From Paralvinella palmiformis (taxonomy: Eukaryota > Annelida > Polychaeta > Terebellida > Alvinellidae), in contig JAODUP010000156.1 of NCBI GenBank assembly GCA_025642065.1, positions 1,465,001 through 1,529,000 on the forward strand: 64,000 nt of DNA, written 5' to 3'. Shown here piece after piece: positions 1-13,332 of the stretch. The notes beneath the pieces are model-generated. The model had not been told where the DNA came from. It was given only the letters and a program-made list of their open reading frames with translations, and searched no databases. Both the position numbers and the translations under genes were made by a program. How positions within the stretch are numbered: the first letter of the stretch is position 1; each line of letters opens with the position of its first letter.

Positions 1-74
1 CGGGGATTGGTATTAAACACATTAATTTGATACTCATATTTAAATATAATAAACCCTATATATGTTATGTGAAT

Positions 75-145
75 GATGATTGGAGTTTTACGGCCACTTT
101 TGTGCCCATGGTATGTTAAATGGGCCGTATGTGTTGTGGAAGATT
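75..145 (-). mobile_element. 3' fragment of tRNA-derived SINE family 1
   Basis: The stretch reading TTTTACGGCCACTTTTGTGC, followed by a run ending AAATGGGCCG, matches the 3' half of the complete SINE at 57573-57770 in the same (minus) orientation. The tRNA-like head is missing, so this is a truncated or decayed copy. The (ATGATG) remnant before it corresponds to the simple-repeat tail. Confidence 0.7.
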
Positions 146-251
146 ACACTATATAATCTAGATATTACATGATTATCACATGAAATCAAATAAATCTATA
201 TATATGAATACGTTGTGAAGTTTAAAAGATAAGATCATGGCATACATGAAA

Positions 252-254
<3 letters not shown>

Positions 255-325
<71 letters not shown>

Positions 326-366
326 TTTTTTTCTTCATTTTCTTTTTTCTGGATGATTATATATTC

Positions 367-437
<71 letters not shown>
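255..437. repeat. Two (TA)n microsatellites
   Basis: Long uninterrupted (TA)n tracts lie at about 255-320 and 370-437, separated by a T-rich spacer. They are among the longest dinucleotide arrays in the window and have no coding meaning. Confidence 0.97.
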
Positions 438-441
<4 letters not shown>

Positions 442-689
442 CACCCAGAAAAATATAAATAAGTTAGTTTTATAACATATATTCAAAAAATATATACTAT
501 AATCTGCATCATATTAATATGGCAACCCAGTTATCAGAGAATATTCATTTTCCGTCTGATCCAACCATGTTTGATTACACTGACAAGATAATATCTGATT
601 TTTGTTAGATGTAGTTTTAAGTTAATTATGACAAAAAGGGTAGTTTTAAGCAATTCCTATCTCTCTGACTAACAATAACTGTGATAAGG
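438..689. other. Unassigned AT-rich stretch
   Basis: I see no ORF, RNA motif or repeat match here. It leads into duplicated block E at about 690. Confidence 0.6.
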
Positions 690-1367
690 AAAAACTATTA
701 TTTGCTGTTTTTCTTTGATTAGTTAAGGCATTCGCTAACATGCAATGCTATAAGAAATTAATGCTGGAACACTAGACCCTAGAAATGACAAAATGGCCAG
801 ATAAAGCGATCATTTCACCTTTGCATTAGTCAAATATCCTTTATATGCAGCATCACTAACTGTGCTAATACTAATCCCACTGTTCCTTTCAATGTATGAC
901 ACAGGGATATCGTATAATTGTACATGCATGTGAGTTAACAGTCTTATTCATCTAGAAATGTATAATCATTGTTATTAAACTTTACATCTCTCCTTACATA
1001 ATCTCATATTATAAGTAGATTATTGTTTATTTACATATGTTACTTTCATCGGATCTAGACGATTAAGAACTATTATAGGAATGTAGTCAATCGTATTTTC
1101 TAATGGCATTGCATTGGCATGCATTTTCTAAAATCAAATGTTGTAGATTAGATAATATTTGAATGAATAAAATTAATTATTTAATCATGTCAATACAATT
1201 ATAATTATAGTGGTAGAGCAATCAATTTGTAATATATTTCTTTGCCAATGCAGGATCGCAATATCAATTTGAATTACACTTACTGTCAATTACTGATACT
1301 TGCCGATCATATTATTAGAGTAAGATGTGGTGATACTAAAATGTCAGCTTTAATATATCTAATCTAG

Positions 1368-1369
<2 letters not shown>

Positions 1370-1427
<58 letters not shown>
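1370..1427. repeat. (TA)n microsatellite
   Basis: This is a pure TA tract inside block E. The homologous place in the second copy (about 17745) has no such tract, so the array grew after the duplication or was lost from the other copy. Confidence 0.95.
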
Positions 1428-1428
<1 letters not shown>

Positions 1429-3299
1429 CTACGTGTGAAATATTCTTGAATATATGACTTTAAATAAATATTAATAACATTACATGTTGCCAGTGTTGGG
1501 TAACAATGCGTTATAATGGATCGTAATCTCACCAAATTATTTTCCCGCAAATTAACATTTTGTAGACAATATTCCTAAAGTCGATAAATAAACCATATAC
1601 CAGAAATAGTAGAATTTGGAAATAGGACGACTATGACACCTTCTGGAAATAGGAAATATATCACAATAATATGTGATATTTACTACTTTCATTTATTACA
1701 TCGTGTATTGTTTTATCATTTCTATACTAAATAATACAGAAGAAATAAAAATACAAGTATTCGATTCTAGAAGAGAAAGTCAATGCATCTTACTTGAAGC
1801 TGGTTATTGATACTTTATCATTTACTTGCTTAATAATAAAACAAAGTTTGCATTAATTATACGCCTAGTCGTGCATTACATGCTAGTGTTACTGTAAAAT
1901 AAAATAATAACATTTGAACGCGATTTAAATAAAAACTATCATAATTATACAACCAATCGTGTCAATTGATCATTACTTGGTCTAGTTGATGTTATTTATC
2001 AACATCATTTACCTTGAAGTTATTGATATAGAAAGAATTCACTGTGTGGTGTAGGTAATTAAAAGAAGAAACATTTATGGCAGTCAACTGTTCGTTATTT
2101 TATCAGAGGAAAGAGGCTTTTACCCACCCAGTTTATGCTGAAGAAAACATTTCCATGCTAAGTTCAATTTTTGGTTTCTCGAATAAAGAATATTTGGAAG
2201 AAAACAGTACCTTGTTTGTCTTCAAATATGACTGGAAGTCTTCTCAAGTTTGATGTATCCCATTAAATGTCGTCTAAACCCAAACAATGTGTCTTAGACC
2301 AATGGCGAGTGAATCGGTACGAATTATAATTTCTCAACTTACTGTCTTCTTACATCCTAGACTATCTTGGTAATAGCCCACAGCTGATGATAATCCAACT
2401 TGCCATAAACAATAACCAAATTAATATTCCTTGAAGAAATTAATAGTTTTTCGGATTCCTATCAATATAATAACTCATAGGTTTATTCGTTTAAAACAGA
2501 TAAAACATACATATCACATTTTATCAAGTATATTTGCCATATATATCTCATATGGGATACTGGAAACCTTGAATACCACAATTGTCAATATTTATTTCAA
2601 CATAAAAACAATAAATCAATCTAAAAATTATTGGCTAATGTGTATCTGTTAATTGTGGCTAGTTTGTCTTTATTTATGACGAACAACAACACCATCCTAA
2701 GTCTGTCAGTCATCTGAGCTATATCTAAACAAATGGCATGTTTGTATTAAAGGGCAGCTTACTTATGCAAAAGCGTACGGTCTGCTAATGAGTGAAAAGC
2801 CAATATCAAATCCAATTCAAAGAAGTCGATGAATCTGTTAGGTGCCTGTATTTACCTTTAACATGTGAAGACGATTTCTTGTTTTGCGATAATATTTAAT
2901 ATTTCTACCACCAGGACCAATGGTTTATATGTACGTGTGTCTTCCTAAGACATAATTGTACAAACCTAGGGTATTTCTTAGCTTTTTCTTTACTTCACAC
3001 GATAATAACTAAATGTAGATTGCCGTAAGATATTTGGTATCTCAAAAAATCTTTGGTATTAATTTCCAAACAGTCTTTTGGTTTAGTCTTTTAGACACAC
3101 GATCAATTATGACTTATGAACTATATTTAAGGTACCAATGTTGCATACACCTGACAATAACAGTAGCCATTATAACAAATGTAAAGACCAAAAACACTAG
3201 TGGGATTCTATGATCATGCTTTTTAAAATATACAGGTATATCTGTAGGAAAATAAACATACTACTATTCGAGCAGAGGAAGTGTTTCTATTCCACACAA

Positions 3300-4860
3300 A
3301 AATAGAGGAATGGGGAAAAGATTTTACAAAACTTACCAGAATGTAACTGTTCCACGTTTTACTCCTACCATGATAACAACCATTATTACTAGGTCAATGG
3401 ATGAGTCAGTGATGCCTTTTTGTTTGAAACGAGCAAACATAACCTTCCGGTTTAACGATTTGGGTTTGATAAGGAAGGTATGAACAATTATCATCCTTTT
3501 CATAACCTTCCTTCCTTTCATCTCTAAACTTATTAAAACATTAGTAGCAAGGCACAAAGAAGGGTAAATGGAGAACAGTGACCTCAGTGACAGTTATTAG
3601 TCTTCTTAGTGTAGTTATTATACAGAAACTGTTCTCTTGAAAGTGCACAGTGACATTTCCGAGGCCATGGCTGCATTAATTATGCTTGATTTATCAGCAG
3701 CCTTTTTATGTAAACAAACATTGTATGCTATTGAATTGTTAGAATGTTCCTTTTTGGTATCAAGCAAAAGTCTTACTTCGCCGATGTAACTCAGAGTTTT
3801 TCAGTGGCAGATGGATGTAGGTCTTCATTTTGAATTACCGCAGGGATCTACTTTAAGACCAAATATTAATTATATGTATAGCAAATCAGTTGGTGAAATT
3901 ATTAAACGGCATAATATTAAATATCATTGTTACGCCGGTATGTGACATTAAAATCGTATGCTAAATGTGATGTTATTTCATCTTCAACTGAAGGTATCAA
4001 TATTTGGATGAACAACAACATGCCGAAATTGAACAAGACCGGATTCATTATCTTCTCATCCAACAGATATGTGAAGAAAACAGAAACTCTTCGCGTTCAA
4101 GTAGGATCTAGTTATATAAATTATTCAATGCCTATGAAAAATCTATGGCTTACATTAAATAATAATCTATAAATGGAGAAGCAGCTCGATGCAATGTATA
4201 AGTAAAACACATTGAACTTATTGGTAAGTACATAAACGATGAGATTTTAGTCCACGCCCATATCATTCCTTGACTGGACTATAGCAATGCATTGTTATTA
4301 AATATCCCACTCTGATTGACTCACCGCCTACACCGAGTGCATAACTGTGCTGCGAGTTCAGTGACATGCACGGACGGGCAAAAGGGAACATATAATATCA
4401 GTTTTGTTGGAGCTGCACTGGCTTCCTGTACGCTTCAGATCAATGTACAGTATCCTGTGTCATACATTCAGGGTAACAGGTGACATAGCACCACTGTTTC
4501 CCGTCGATCTAATCCAATCAGTGGAAATGCTCGGATCTGAGTTTTAATCACTTTTGACGGTGCCAAAAGGCCGTTCAGGAAAGCACAGACTGAAAATATT
4601 CAGAGCATCAACTCCCATGATGTGCAATTATTTAGCAAATCATATCAAACTTGCAGCTAGTAAAGACATATTTTGTAGGATTCTTAAAATCCACCTTTTA
4701 AATTAGCCTATTCGTAATATATGAACCAATGTGTTTATGTATTAAATGTGTTTATGCTGTATGAGCTGAGTACGTGTTTCAGTTTTGTTGTAAATGCTAA
4801 GTGCCTTAAAGAAATTCAATCGAATAAGACGCTATATCAAGTAATGCTGTTATTATATAT
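3300..4860 (+). pseudogene. LINE family alpha (CR1/L2-like), 3' part with reverse transcriptase remnant
   Basis: Broken plus-strand frames carry non-LTR reverse transcriptase landmarks in the right order: a thumb/N-terminal segment near 3370, LIMLDLSAAF near 3690, a segment around 3990-4170 with NKTGFIIFSSN that matches the region after the active site, then ELHWLPVRF near 4410. The 3' end at 4790-4840 is a short near-hairpin related to GCGCCTTA/TAAGGCGC, shared with 52535-52580 and 63280-63330. Many stops and frameshifts mean it is dead. Comparison of the two E copies shows it is an insertion into block E. The clade call rests on the LDLSAAF and LHWLPV signatures. Confidence 0.8.
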
Positions 4861-5640
4861 TATGTAGTAACGTAACATTCTTGATCTCGTAGTTTATTGC
4901 TTATCTCAAACCATTACTAATATCCGGCGCCTTTAATAAAGCAATACTCGGTAATATTCGTATTAGCCGAACAAAATACGAATATCAATCCGAACTTTCT
5001 TATCTATAATAAACTGCCCACTGGATCAAGCAATACCTTAAATCAAATCTGACGATTTAGGGAGGTACAAACCAGCACTCGGTCATCATGACCACTTTTG
5101 AATCCTTCGTGAGTGAGAGTCCTTCTATTTGTATTCTTGGTATTTATGCAATTTCGCAACGAACGACGTTAGGTTATTGGAAATAGACATTTTATGATTT
5201 GTTACTGTCACTTTCTAACCGTTTTATAGAGTGCTGAATTGAGACGATATGTTTAACTCTGCAGCAACCTTACTACATATTGGTATTGAAAAACAACGAT
5301 TGCAGAAGGATTAGAGTTAAAGACTAGAAACACCATTCGTTGACCAGGTAAAAAAACACCGTAGCAAATGTTTATTAAGACTGCTACATCACATCGCGAT
5401 TGCATTTCGCCAGCATAGCACTTCTAAGTTTCACGGTAAGCCAACTCCTAGAAATAAATACATTGGCTATACTAAACATCGAACCTCATCTGGGAAGGCT
5501 GAAGCACGTTATCACTAAAATAAACACTCCCGCGTTGCACCCGTGTTTGTTTAGATGGCGCAGCTTGAATAAGGTAACAAAACAGAGTAGGTGTTTCTAG
5601 GAATAGAAATATGTTTCATTTAATGATTTCTGTACTACTA

Positions 5641-6370
5641 CTATTATTAGTACTACTACTAATACCAAAGATAACAAAGGGGAAGATAGTACATCGGATT
5701 GTTTGGCGTGTAATATATATGCTCTGATGCCAGCTTGATGCAGACATGGTACGCGAGGTTGCCAACAAGTTTGATAGTTTCTATCAAACAGTGCAAAAAC
5801 GAATAGAATATTGAAGACAGGTAATTACTGTGCAGTCTCTCATTCCCACAACATTACCAAACCTTGCCGAGGCCTATCAATTCCAAATTTACAAGGGCAA
5901 AAAAGAGGTAGGTAAAAAGGGGGCCAAAAAGTCTTTACGGGGAAAAGTGGAAAATACATAATAGTATATGTTATCGCCTACTGTCTAACAATAATTAATT
6001 CTTGAATTTCTATGTAAAATTCTGAAATCATTTCATATTAATACTGAAATACAATTAATGAATTATATCATGGATCAAAATTTGGCAAAAAATGTTGCTT
6101 AAGGACGATTTTTCAACTAAAATTTTATCTGGGGTTTTTTACGGGTTTAAAAAAACATGTTTTTTTTGGTAAACCCCCTCGGTTTGTTTTGAATGGAACT
6201 TTGGCTGAAGCGAAATGTGCTTAGGGCTTCGCTTGTCAAAGAGAAGTGACCATGGTAGAAGGCAGACTAACCAGGATAAATCCTTTGCTTTATCTATCCT
6301 GCATTTCAGTCCACAAACCTAAAAACTCCTTGCCAAATTTCCCTGTTACCATCAGTGAAAACACTCCATA
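5641..6370. other. Unassigned stretch upstream of P-element remnant
   Basis: Moderately AT-rich with several homopolymer runs (A and T near 6150-6170). No coding signal is convincing. It may include a decayed 5' part of the P-type element that follows. Confidence 0.4.
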
Positions 6371-6379
6371 GAAGTGTCA

Positions 6380-6900
6380 CGAAACTAAACGATTTATCCC
6401 GATTTTAATAAAGCTCTGTTGGACACTTTCAAAAGAAATGTAATGACAGACCAGTCTAAATTGTGCTGTGTTGGTTTTCATCAACTTGCAATAAAAAAAA
6501 CTCATTTAATTCTGAGCTTGATGAGGTGGAATATTTTGGAAAATGTTGAAACAATCTAAATACTCAGGTTATCGTAGTGTTGTGTTTATGTTAAGAGGCT
6601 TAGTATGTAAGTGGAAGCAACCAATTGGCTATTTTCCAACCAACAGTACAGCAAGTCCTAATTTGCTGAAAAATATTCTTTTGAAGTGTATACAAATTGC
6701 AAGTGAATGCAACGTTATTGTCAAGGGTATAGTAAATAATTACAAAACTAAGGGCACCTTGTTAATAAGCCATATTTTATGCAGAACAAATATTTTCTGT
6801 GATCTTCCATATTTATTGAATAATATACGCTACAATCTTAAACAGTCAGGTTTCATTTGACCAAAGCAAATCAGTGTTATCTATCAGGATGGTTCCCAGT
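6380..6900 (+). pseudogene. P-element/THAP9-type transposase fragment
   Basis: An open stretch at 6543-6858 encodes VFMLRGLVCKWKQPIGYF (residues 14-31), then a segment with LLKNILLKCIQIASECNVIVKGIV and a final LPYLLNNIRYNLKQSGFI. This order matches the RNase H-like catalytic domain of P-element and THAP9 transposases: the FMLRGL..KWKQP motif, the LLL.CI..L...G..VK segment, and D.PHLLK..RNNL. A frameshifted NSELDEVEYFGK just upstream (about 6512-6547) extends the similarity. The intact family protein is several hundred residues longer, so this is a broken internal piece. The 6543 start is an internal Met, not a true start. Confidence 0.8.
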
Positions 6901-6929
6901 TCAACTAAGAAAAACGTGGATTTGCCAGT

Positions 6930-7760
6930 GTTAAAACAACGCACGTTTTATACACCGAAATCAATACCAAAATTGGGTGCGACTTATACACGGGTGAGAC
7001 TAAAAGGAAAGGTATATTTGGCATAATTTAGGGATCACAAAGACGTTTCATTACTATCGAAATATGTGAGCGTGTGTAATTGAACGGAACAGGAAATGAG
7101 GTCAATTAAAGAATGACCATAGAAGCCACATCAGAGGAAACCTAGTACAGCAAACACTATGTTAATGACTTCCAAAGGTGGTACATGGGATCCACTGATA
7201 TGGACGTACTCACCTTTTCCCAAAAAACCAGTAGAAAAACGTCATACTATAAATGAGATATTATCTTACATAAATTACATACTTATATTTACCCAACGAC
7301 CATGTCTGGAAATATAAAACGAAAGGGATGTGTACGTGACATAGAGTTTAAACTGAAAGGTTTGCAGTATGCTAACACTTGTAATAAAAACAGGCTAGCA
7401 AGCGACTGGTGAAAAGCCGCGCTTGGCTTAGTCGAAATGCCATCAACTAAGAAGGCATGTAGAGGGGGGAAGCCGTCATTTCCACAAAAAGAATGACAAC
7501 TGAAAGACTGGTTATGAGGCCCAACGGGGTGATGGTATTACCTGTGGCACTATCAGAATAAAAGCGAAACAGGCGATCAACAATGAATTATTCTGTGCAT
7601 CATCTCGTAGTTGTTGCCTAAATATTTTATCTTCACACCTTCTTGATCTTAGTGCATCTTATATGTGGGTTCAACTCCAGGTAATTTAGTGGTCCTAGAA
7701 ATAGGTGCGTCTTATACGCAGGTGCTAATTATACTCGAGTATACACGGTAGTTATGCCAC
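6930..7760 (+). mobile_element. Pogo/Tigger-type DNA transposon remnant with transposase DNA-binding region
   Basis: From 7312 a frame begins MSGNIKRKGC and continues EFKLKGLQYA, then STKKACRGGKPSFP after a stop, then a shifted segment ending in a decayed NG..T.TIRIKAKQA. This is the layout of the HTH DNA-binding region of pogo/Tigger/jerky-like transposases (..EFKLKV..YA, basic GGKP, ..RA.G). The flanks at 6980-7000 and 7700-7760 carry GTGCGACTTATAC and GTGCGTCTTATAC-type sequence typical of the ends of such elements. The DDE catalytic domain is not seen, so it is non-autonomous or truncated. The outer ends are approximate. Confidence 0.65.
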
Positions 7761-8340
7761 ACAAATTCTTATTCGTTCTGTGGCAGCAGGTATATCAACC
7801 CATTTTAGCCTAGGTAGATCAGTTAGATCAGTTATTTAACACATTTAACAGTTTTCAGTTCACAAAGCCTGAGCCAGTGAGATTGCCCATCTCCGAGAAT
7901 TCAAATAATTTTCAATTATTTGTTTCATACTTGTAAATTATATTTAAATTGACGAAAACAAACAATTTTATATCTGAGTTATGTGTTCAATCATCAAAAC
8001 ATTTCCACAGGTTTCTGCTGCATATGTTGCAATTGCATTATGAACCTTCTATTTAGGTTTATAATACCAGACCACTCATTTCCTATACTGTGGATGCCAC
8101 GATTATTTTCTCTCCCGATTTATATAATGGACATCCTTGAATTATTCAGTTAGATTGTCCATTGGCTGCTTGTAGCCTTCAATTAGTAAATATCGACCAT
8201 ATACCGACTTTTCTTCAGAAAGGCCATTCGATTAGTTAAGTTAAAAAGTGTACCATGTTTTCGGTAAACTGGCGCTGCTAACTGTTGATATCACACAATG
8301 GCATGTGTAATTAGTCGATGCCCCGTCTTGTTATATATGG
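7761..8340. other. Unassigned stretch
   Basis: I found no convincing gene or repeat family here. It separates the pogo-type remnant from the triplet microsatellite. Confidence 0.5.
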
Positions 8341-8344
8341 TATT

Positions 8345-8410
8345 TCCTAATACTACTTATACTGCTGTTACTACTATCACTTTCATTACTATTACTTCTA
8401 CTACGACTGT

Positions 8411-8449
<39 letters not shown>

Positions 8450-9034
8450 AGCAACAACAACCACTACTACTACTGCTACTATTACTACTACTAGTACTTT
8501 TACTAATTCTACTACAACTACTACTTCTACCACCACTACTACTACTATAATTTAATTTAATTTAATTACTACTACTACTACTACTACTACTACTATTACT
8601 ACTAATATTATTACTACCAATAATAATACTCTAACTACTACTATCACATTTACTACTTTTACTTTTACTACTAATACTACTCTTATCACTATAATACTAC
8701 TACTATAATTTAAATTTAAATAATTGCTTCACTACTACTAATACTATTACCACTACTAATTCTGCTTCTATTGCTGCTACTCTCGCCGCTTTTACTACCA
8801 CATCTAATACAACTAATAGTAATATTAACAATACTAATGTTATTGCTACCATTACTACTACTGCTACTTCTTTTGCTATTTCTATTACTACAACTGCTAC
8901 TACTACTACTAGTATTTATATTACTATTACTACCACTACTACTACTGCTACTACTACTACTACTACTACATCTACTACTCCTACTATTAGATCACCAACA
9001 AATAAAGGTACTACTACTGATAATAATAAAAAAA

Positions 9035-9073
<39 letters not shown>
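8345..9073. repeat. Long imperfect (TAC)n array with (AAT)n end
   Basis: About 650 bases of imperfect TAC/TAT/TTC triplets with short AT-rich breaks at 8550-8570 and 8700-8735 are followed by an (AAT)n tract at 9037-9073. The ORFs on both strands here (poly-Thr, poly-Leu, poly-Asn) are translations of the repeat, not genes. Confidence 0.95.
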
Positions 9074-9074
<1 letters not shown>

Positions 9075-9349
9075 TATTATAGATATATATTATCCAAGTC
9101 TTCCCATCAATCATTAAGTGATTGCTCTTTAAATTAAATATAGATATGCTTATTTTAGAAAATCGTTCACAATAATAGATATAATTTATTACATTTGCTA
9201 TATATGTTTCTATATATGTTGCTTTTATATGTGGTTTCATTCGGATCAACTGTAATTAAATTAACTATGATAAAATATGTATCTAGCATGTATTACAATG
9301 TCACTCTAAACTACTTTTGGTAAACAAAAGCTTCATTTTCTAAGATTTG

Positions 9350-9700
9350 TATACTCAACGCCTGTCCTGATTGTTAGAAAATAACCCAATACGGTGATAA
9401 GCAATTAATGAAAGATAAATGGGGTCTATAGAGAAATAACAAGCTGATATTTAATAATCCATTGTAGTAGATTGATAAGAGGTTAATGGAGATGAAGTGC
9501 AATCCCGCCCAGCAGTAGGAAGAACCGAAATCGGTTATTCTGATGGATAATTAAAAACTGATGACGAGAAAGATTATCTTCACTTAATATATTGTCTAAT
9601 AATTGAAAACGATTTGTTGACACGATGGCATAATCAAATGTTTGTGGTCTCTCTTACAAAATGATGATTTCAAATTCACGAATGGGCTGCTGCAGAAAAC
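9350..9700 (-). repeat. Segmental repeat block D, copy 1 (inverted, partial)
   Basis: Anchors TGATTGTTAGAAAATAAC (9368) and ATTGTCTAATAATTGAAAAC (9591) match block D4 at 57968 and 58172 in the same orientation, and the reverse complement of D2, D3 and D5. Only about 350 bases are recognisable; beyond 9700 similarity fades. No coding frame is retained. Confidence 0.65.
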
Positions 9701-11039
9701 GTAAATATATTTACCTATTTTATCAATACCTTTGCTATAATATTATTCTTTACATATTTCGTACTTAAACGTATTTACAATTAGATAGGAAAAAAAATGA
9801 ATTACAGAAAACGTTGTTCCTCAGAATTAGCATTGATATTATATTTTAAGGAAATTATCATTCCTCATAAGTTTGTTGAGTTTATTACCTAAAAGTACGA
9901 AACTGTGTATGAATCTTGACTTCTCTACCGATTAGATTATTACGCAAGAGATTGTTAACATTCAAGCGGGCTGGCCTCCAGTAAATTGTAGCGGATTCTT
10001 TGTATTTGTCGAAATCTCACAATTATGCTAAGACGTTTTTCTTGTTATGGGTATTGTGAACAGTAAACGATGAACTTAAAGCTAGCTAATGAACGAACAG
10101 GTGTGTCAGTAGGCGGAATAAATCTATTCTGATTTCACGAATGCAAGAAAAAAGAGGTTTTGATTCATTAGCGGAACACATCATTATATTAGTCTCTTAG
10201 AAAAATCTTCATCAATAATTCATACTTGATTTGGATTGAGGATTTTGAAATTTGGAGAAATGAGTCAGTTTAAATGGTGTTTTGAAGATTATATGAATAT
10301 TTAAAATATTAAAAGCCGTTTGTATAAAAACATGGCTTTAAGTGTACATTGGTCGTATCAACAAAATCAAACCCGTATTTTTATTTATTTTTCACTTTTT
10401 CGCAATTAGAAAATAAACATCCATAAGACAGAGGCAATAATGCACTGATATCAATCTTGAAGCCAAGGCAGATAATATGATTTCTCTTAAACTTTTTTTT
10501 ATATACTCTGTCGAGTTTATGAAATACATTGTTTAGACTTAAGAGCTTGTATTATTTTAAAAATAGAATTAATTCCAATATTTGTCTTATCCAAGGGACT
10601 TGTATATTGGGTTACTTTGCACGCTATTTAAATAAAATGTCTTACAACCACAGTTAGATTTACATAAATAAATATTTGTACCCTTCCCAGCGTCATGCTT
10701 GTCTCTTACTAAACTAGGTAATACTAACAATAAGTGCGGCGTTCTGCATATTTGTGTGCATTAAAAAAGTAATTATTAATAATTTAATAAGTCTAATAAG
10801 TAATAAACACTGAACGATAATATAAAGAACAATATATGGAAAACCATTTTCTTATAACCTTAGTCAGAGATATACGCATTAATCAAACTGTCAATAAACT
10901 ATAATTAAATATATGTCTTTCGTATTATAATTTGCATAAAACAAATTTTAAGAAACTATTATATTTTTTTATTTTAAAAAGTAAACGTAAAAGTTTCAGA
11001 CAAATATAAAATTATATATAACAGCTAACCTTTGATGCT
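9701..11039. other. Unassigned AT-rich stretch
   Basis: This 1.3-kb stretch holds no ORF of substance, no recognised repeat and no microsatellite longer than a few units. Confidence 0.55.
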
Positions 11040-11294
11040 TCCTATTTTCTAACTGTGATGATATGGCTTTCTTTACATTTGATAATATGTTGATTATTTG
11101 AAGCGTTAGATATATTTACTAAAAGTTAGGTTACTTATTTGGAGAGGAGCTAATTATCGGCAAGATATCAACCGTCCACTAAGATAAAGGTGTTGTTACA
11201 TATTTACATCTGACGATGTTGATGGTTATATTGGTTCTTTTGTTAACCTTTACGTCACAAAGACTACAGCTTGTTGTGTGTGATGTAACACAAC

Positions 11295-11300
<6 letters not shown>
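11040..11300 (+). repeat. Segmental duplication block F, copy 1
   Basis: It matches 27430-27680 in the same orientation. Anchors are TATTTGGAGA.GAGCTAATT (11136; second copy 27521), GTTGATGG (near 11217 and 27601) and TTGTTGTGTG.GATGT.AC (near 11273 and 27651). The offset of about 16.385 kb equals that between the two E blocks. Confidence 0.7.
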
Positions 11301-11351
<51 letters not shown>

Positions 11352-11353
11352 TA
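11297..11353. repeat. (TA)n microsatellite
   Basis: A pure TA tract lies at the end of block F copy 1. It is absent at the corresponding end of copy 2. Confidence 0.95.
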
Positions 11354-13273
11354 GGACAGACTATAAACGAATATTCAGATATTAGTTTTAATACTATAAA
11401 CTGCTATCTACCTGATATAATTATCAGCATAAATATAATAATTGATTGATAATTATTGGTAAATAGTTATATTCAATAGACAAGAGCATTAGTAGGTAGT
11501 CTATATTATATATGATCCTACTACGAAATTATGTATCAAATTGATTCTATGCACCACATTCATTTATAATTCGCCTGGTATTATCTACTTGACTGAGGTA
11601 ACTGTAGTTAATCATATAGTTCAAAATGTGAGAGAAGTTCCTAATATTGTTAATTATATAAACTTACCCCGGCCCCCAAACCAAAATATAATAATAATGC
11701 TGTTAAATCATAGTGTGGATTCAGACAGACTAAAACAATATGTTCGATCTGTGCCTACTCTTATGTCTGCGCGAGAAATTAATTCATTATAATTGCTGGG
11801 ACAGAATTTCAATAAGGACATATGGTAATTATATGAATACTTATTTTCAGCATTACTACGAGTTGTTATTTAATTTCGTAAACATCAATCTATGGGCCGC
11901 TTTCCTAGTTATCCGTCTTTTAGCTCTATGTCGAAGGTCTTACCAGCGCTAATGATGCAAATTAAATCGCTGACCCGTTAAATTATATATGAGATTATAT
12001 ATTATATGTTGATAGGTGCCTATTCATATTCATCAATCGTCGTGTTAGTCATAGCATTTGAATATCGCCAACCGAAATATCATAAGCTCAATACGGCCTG
12101 AAGCCCACGAGCCACCGAACTCGTGTATTGATCAAAGTTAAATTTTACACTAGAGCTGATCCACTCCCGCTAGAAATACCTTGATGAAGTAATTCTAGAT
12201 TTATTTGTCACTGGAAATACCTTAAATATTACTTTACTGTCTGTTTGATCAAATTACTAGTAGGAGTAGGAACTATGTATTATCCCAGTATTGCGCAAAA
12301 GGTCAGCATTTACTTGCATTATGAATAGTATGAGTTTTTCAATATTAAAGTGATTGTAGCATTTTACGTAGATTGACTTGACAGTAGTGTCCCTGTAACC
12401 TCATCAGTAGTCAACCAGTCAGACATTGATCACTATCTTATGTGATCAAAGGTTAGACAAATTCACGATCAAATTCAAAAGAGTAATATATTAAATATGA
12501 TATTTTAGTGCAAAGTGAAGAGGATGGTGATGATTATAATATCATTAAATACACATATAAAATCAGTGAAATAAGGAATTACAGGTTTTCTTTCTAATAT
12601 TTGCTATCCTGGGCGAACGCGGTTATGACTAAGCATGGTTTTATAAATCCCAAGTCAAGTGATAGCTATCTAAAATTTAAGTGACATTTGTCCACACTAG
12701 TGAATGACCATTTTATATTTTAATAAAGTTTAGTCATGTAAATTGTACTAGACACGTGAAAGTAAAAAGTCTGAAACACAATTAGTTTTTTAATTGCGAA
12801 ATTATTTCGTATTATTTGTTATCATTTAAAATGAGCTCAAGGTAAGAAATTCTGCTATTTATTCATGGATCTCTGCAAAAAAAATATTCAATTGCATTAA
12901 TCAATTACCAGATAGTAGCCACTTATATTTTATATGATACTACGAGAATGTAACATATTATAAACCTCTTTTTTTGTGAGGCACATATCCTTTAACGGCA
13001 ATACTTAATTGATAATGATTGGCTGATCCGAGCAATACTGATGATTTGCAATCACGAAGAAACCATTGGTTGTTTTATAATTATCTTATAACCCTCACGG
13101 TTATACACTCAACACAGAGGCGGCTGGAGACAATTATATTAGTTTATTTACAGATGCTCGACATCAAAGGCGATTCCTGAACGTTTATCCATTCCCTATT
13201 AGTAGATCTGATGTTCCGCCTTTGATCGTAAACATACGTATGGCGGCTGAGGCCTATTTTTGTTTAGAAGTCG

Positions 13274-13277
<4 letters not shown>
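11354..13277. other. Unassigned non-coding stretch
   Basis: A short ORF at 11541-11792 contains NLPRPPNQNIIIMLLNHS but matches no family I recognise and has no start context or splice support. The rest is AT-rich with no repeat match found. Confidence 0.5.

Positions 13278-13329
<52 letters not shown>
13278..13329. repeat. (TA)n microsatellite
   Basis: Uninterrupted TA tract. Confidence 0.95.

Positions 13330-13332
<3 letters not shown>

Larger units (their letters stand above)
690..5640 (+). repeat. Segmental duplication block E, copy 1
   Basis: This block can be read against 17070-22110 in the same orientation. Anchors include TAATGCTGGAAC (near 760 and 17145), TCTGTTAATTGTGG (2644 and 20236), ATGAATCTGTTAGG (about 2830; second copy has one change) and TTTATTAAGACTGCTACA (5370 and 21739). 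A LINE (3300-4860) is inserted in this copy and a 1.5-kb insert (18180-19700) lies in the other. Both copies end in a TAC-type triplet repeat (5635 and 22098). No reading frame is kept between copies, so the block looks non-coding. It includes a (TA)n tract at 1370-1427. Confidence 0.75.

Noticed and set aside
8298..9082. Long ORFs rich in Thr, Leu or Asn
   Set aside because: They are direct translations of TAC/AAT triplet microsatellites in several frames and on both strands.
11541..11952. Possible exon around NLPRPPNQNIIIMLLNHS
   Set aside because: No recognised family, no start context and no matching splice sites that I could trust. It is kept only as part of an unassigned stretch.
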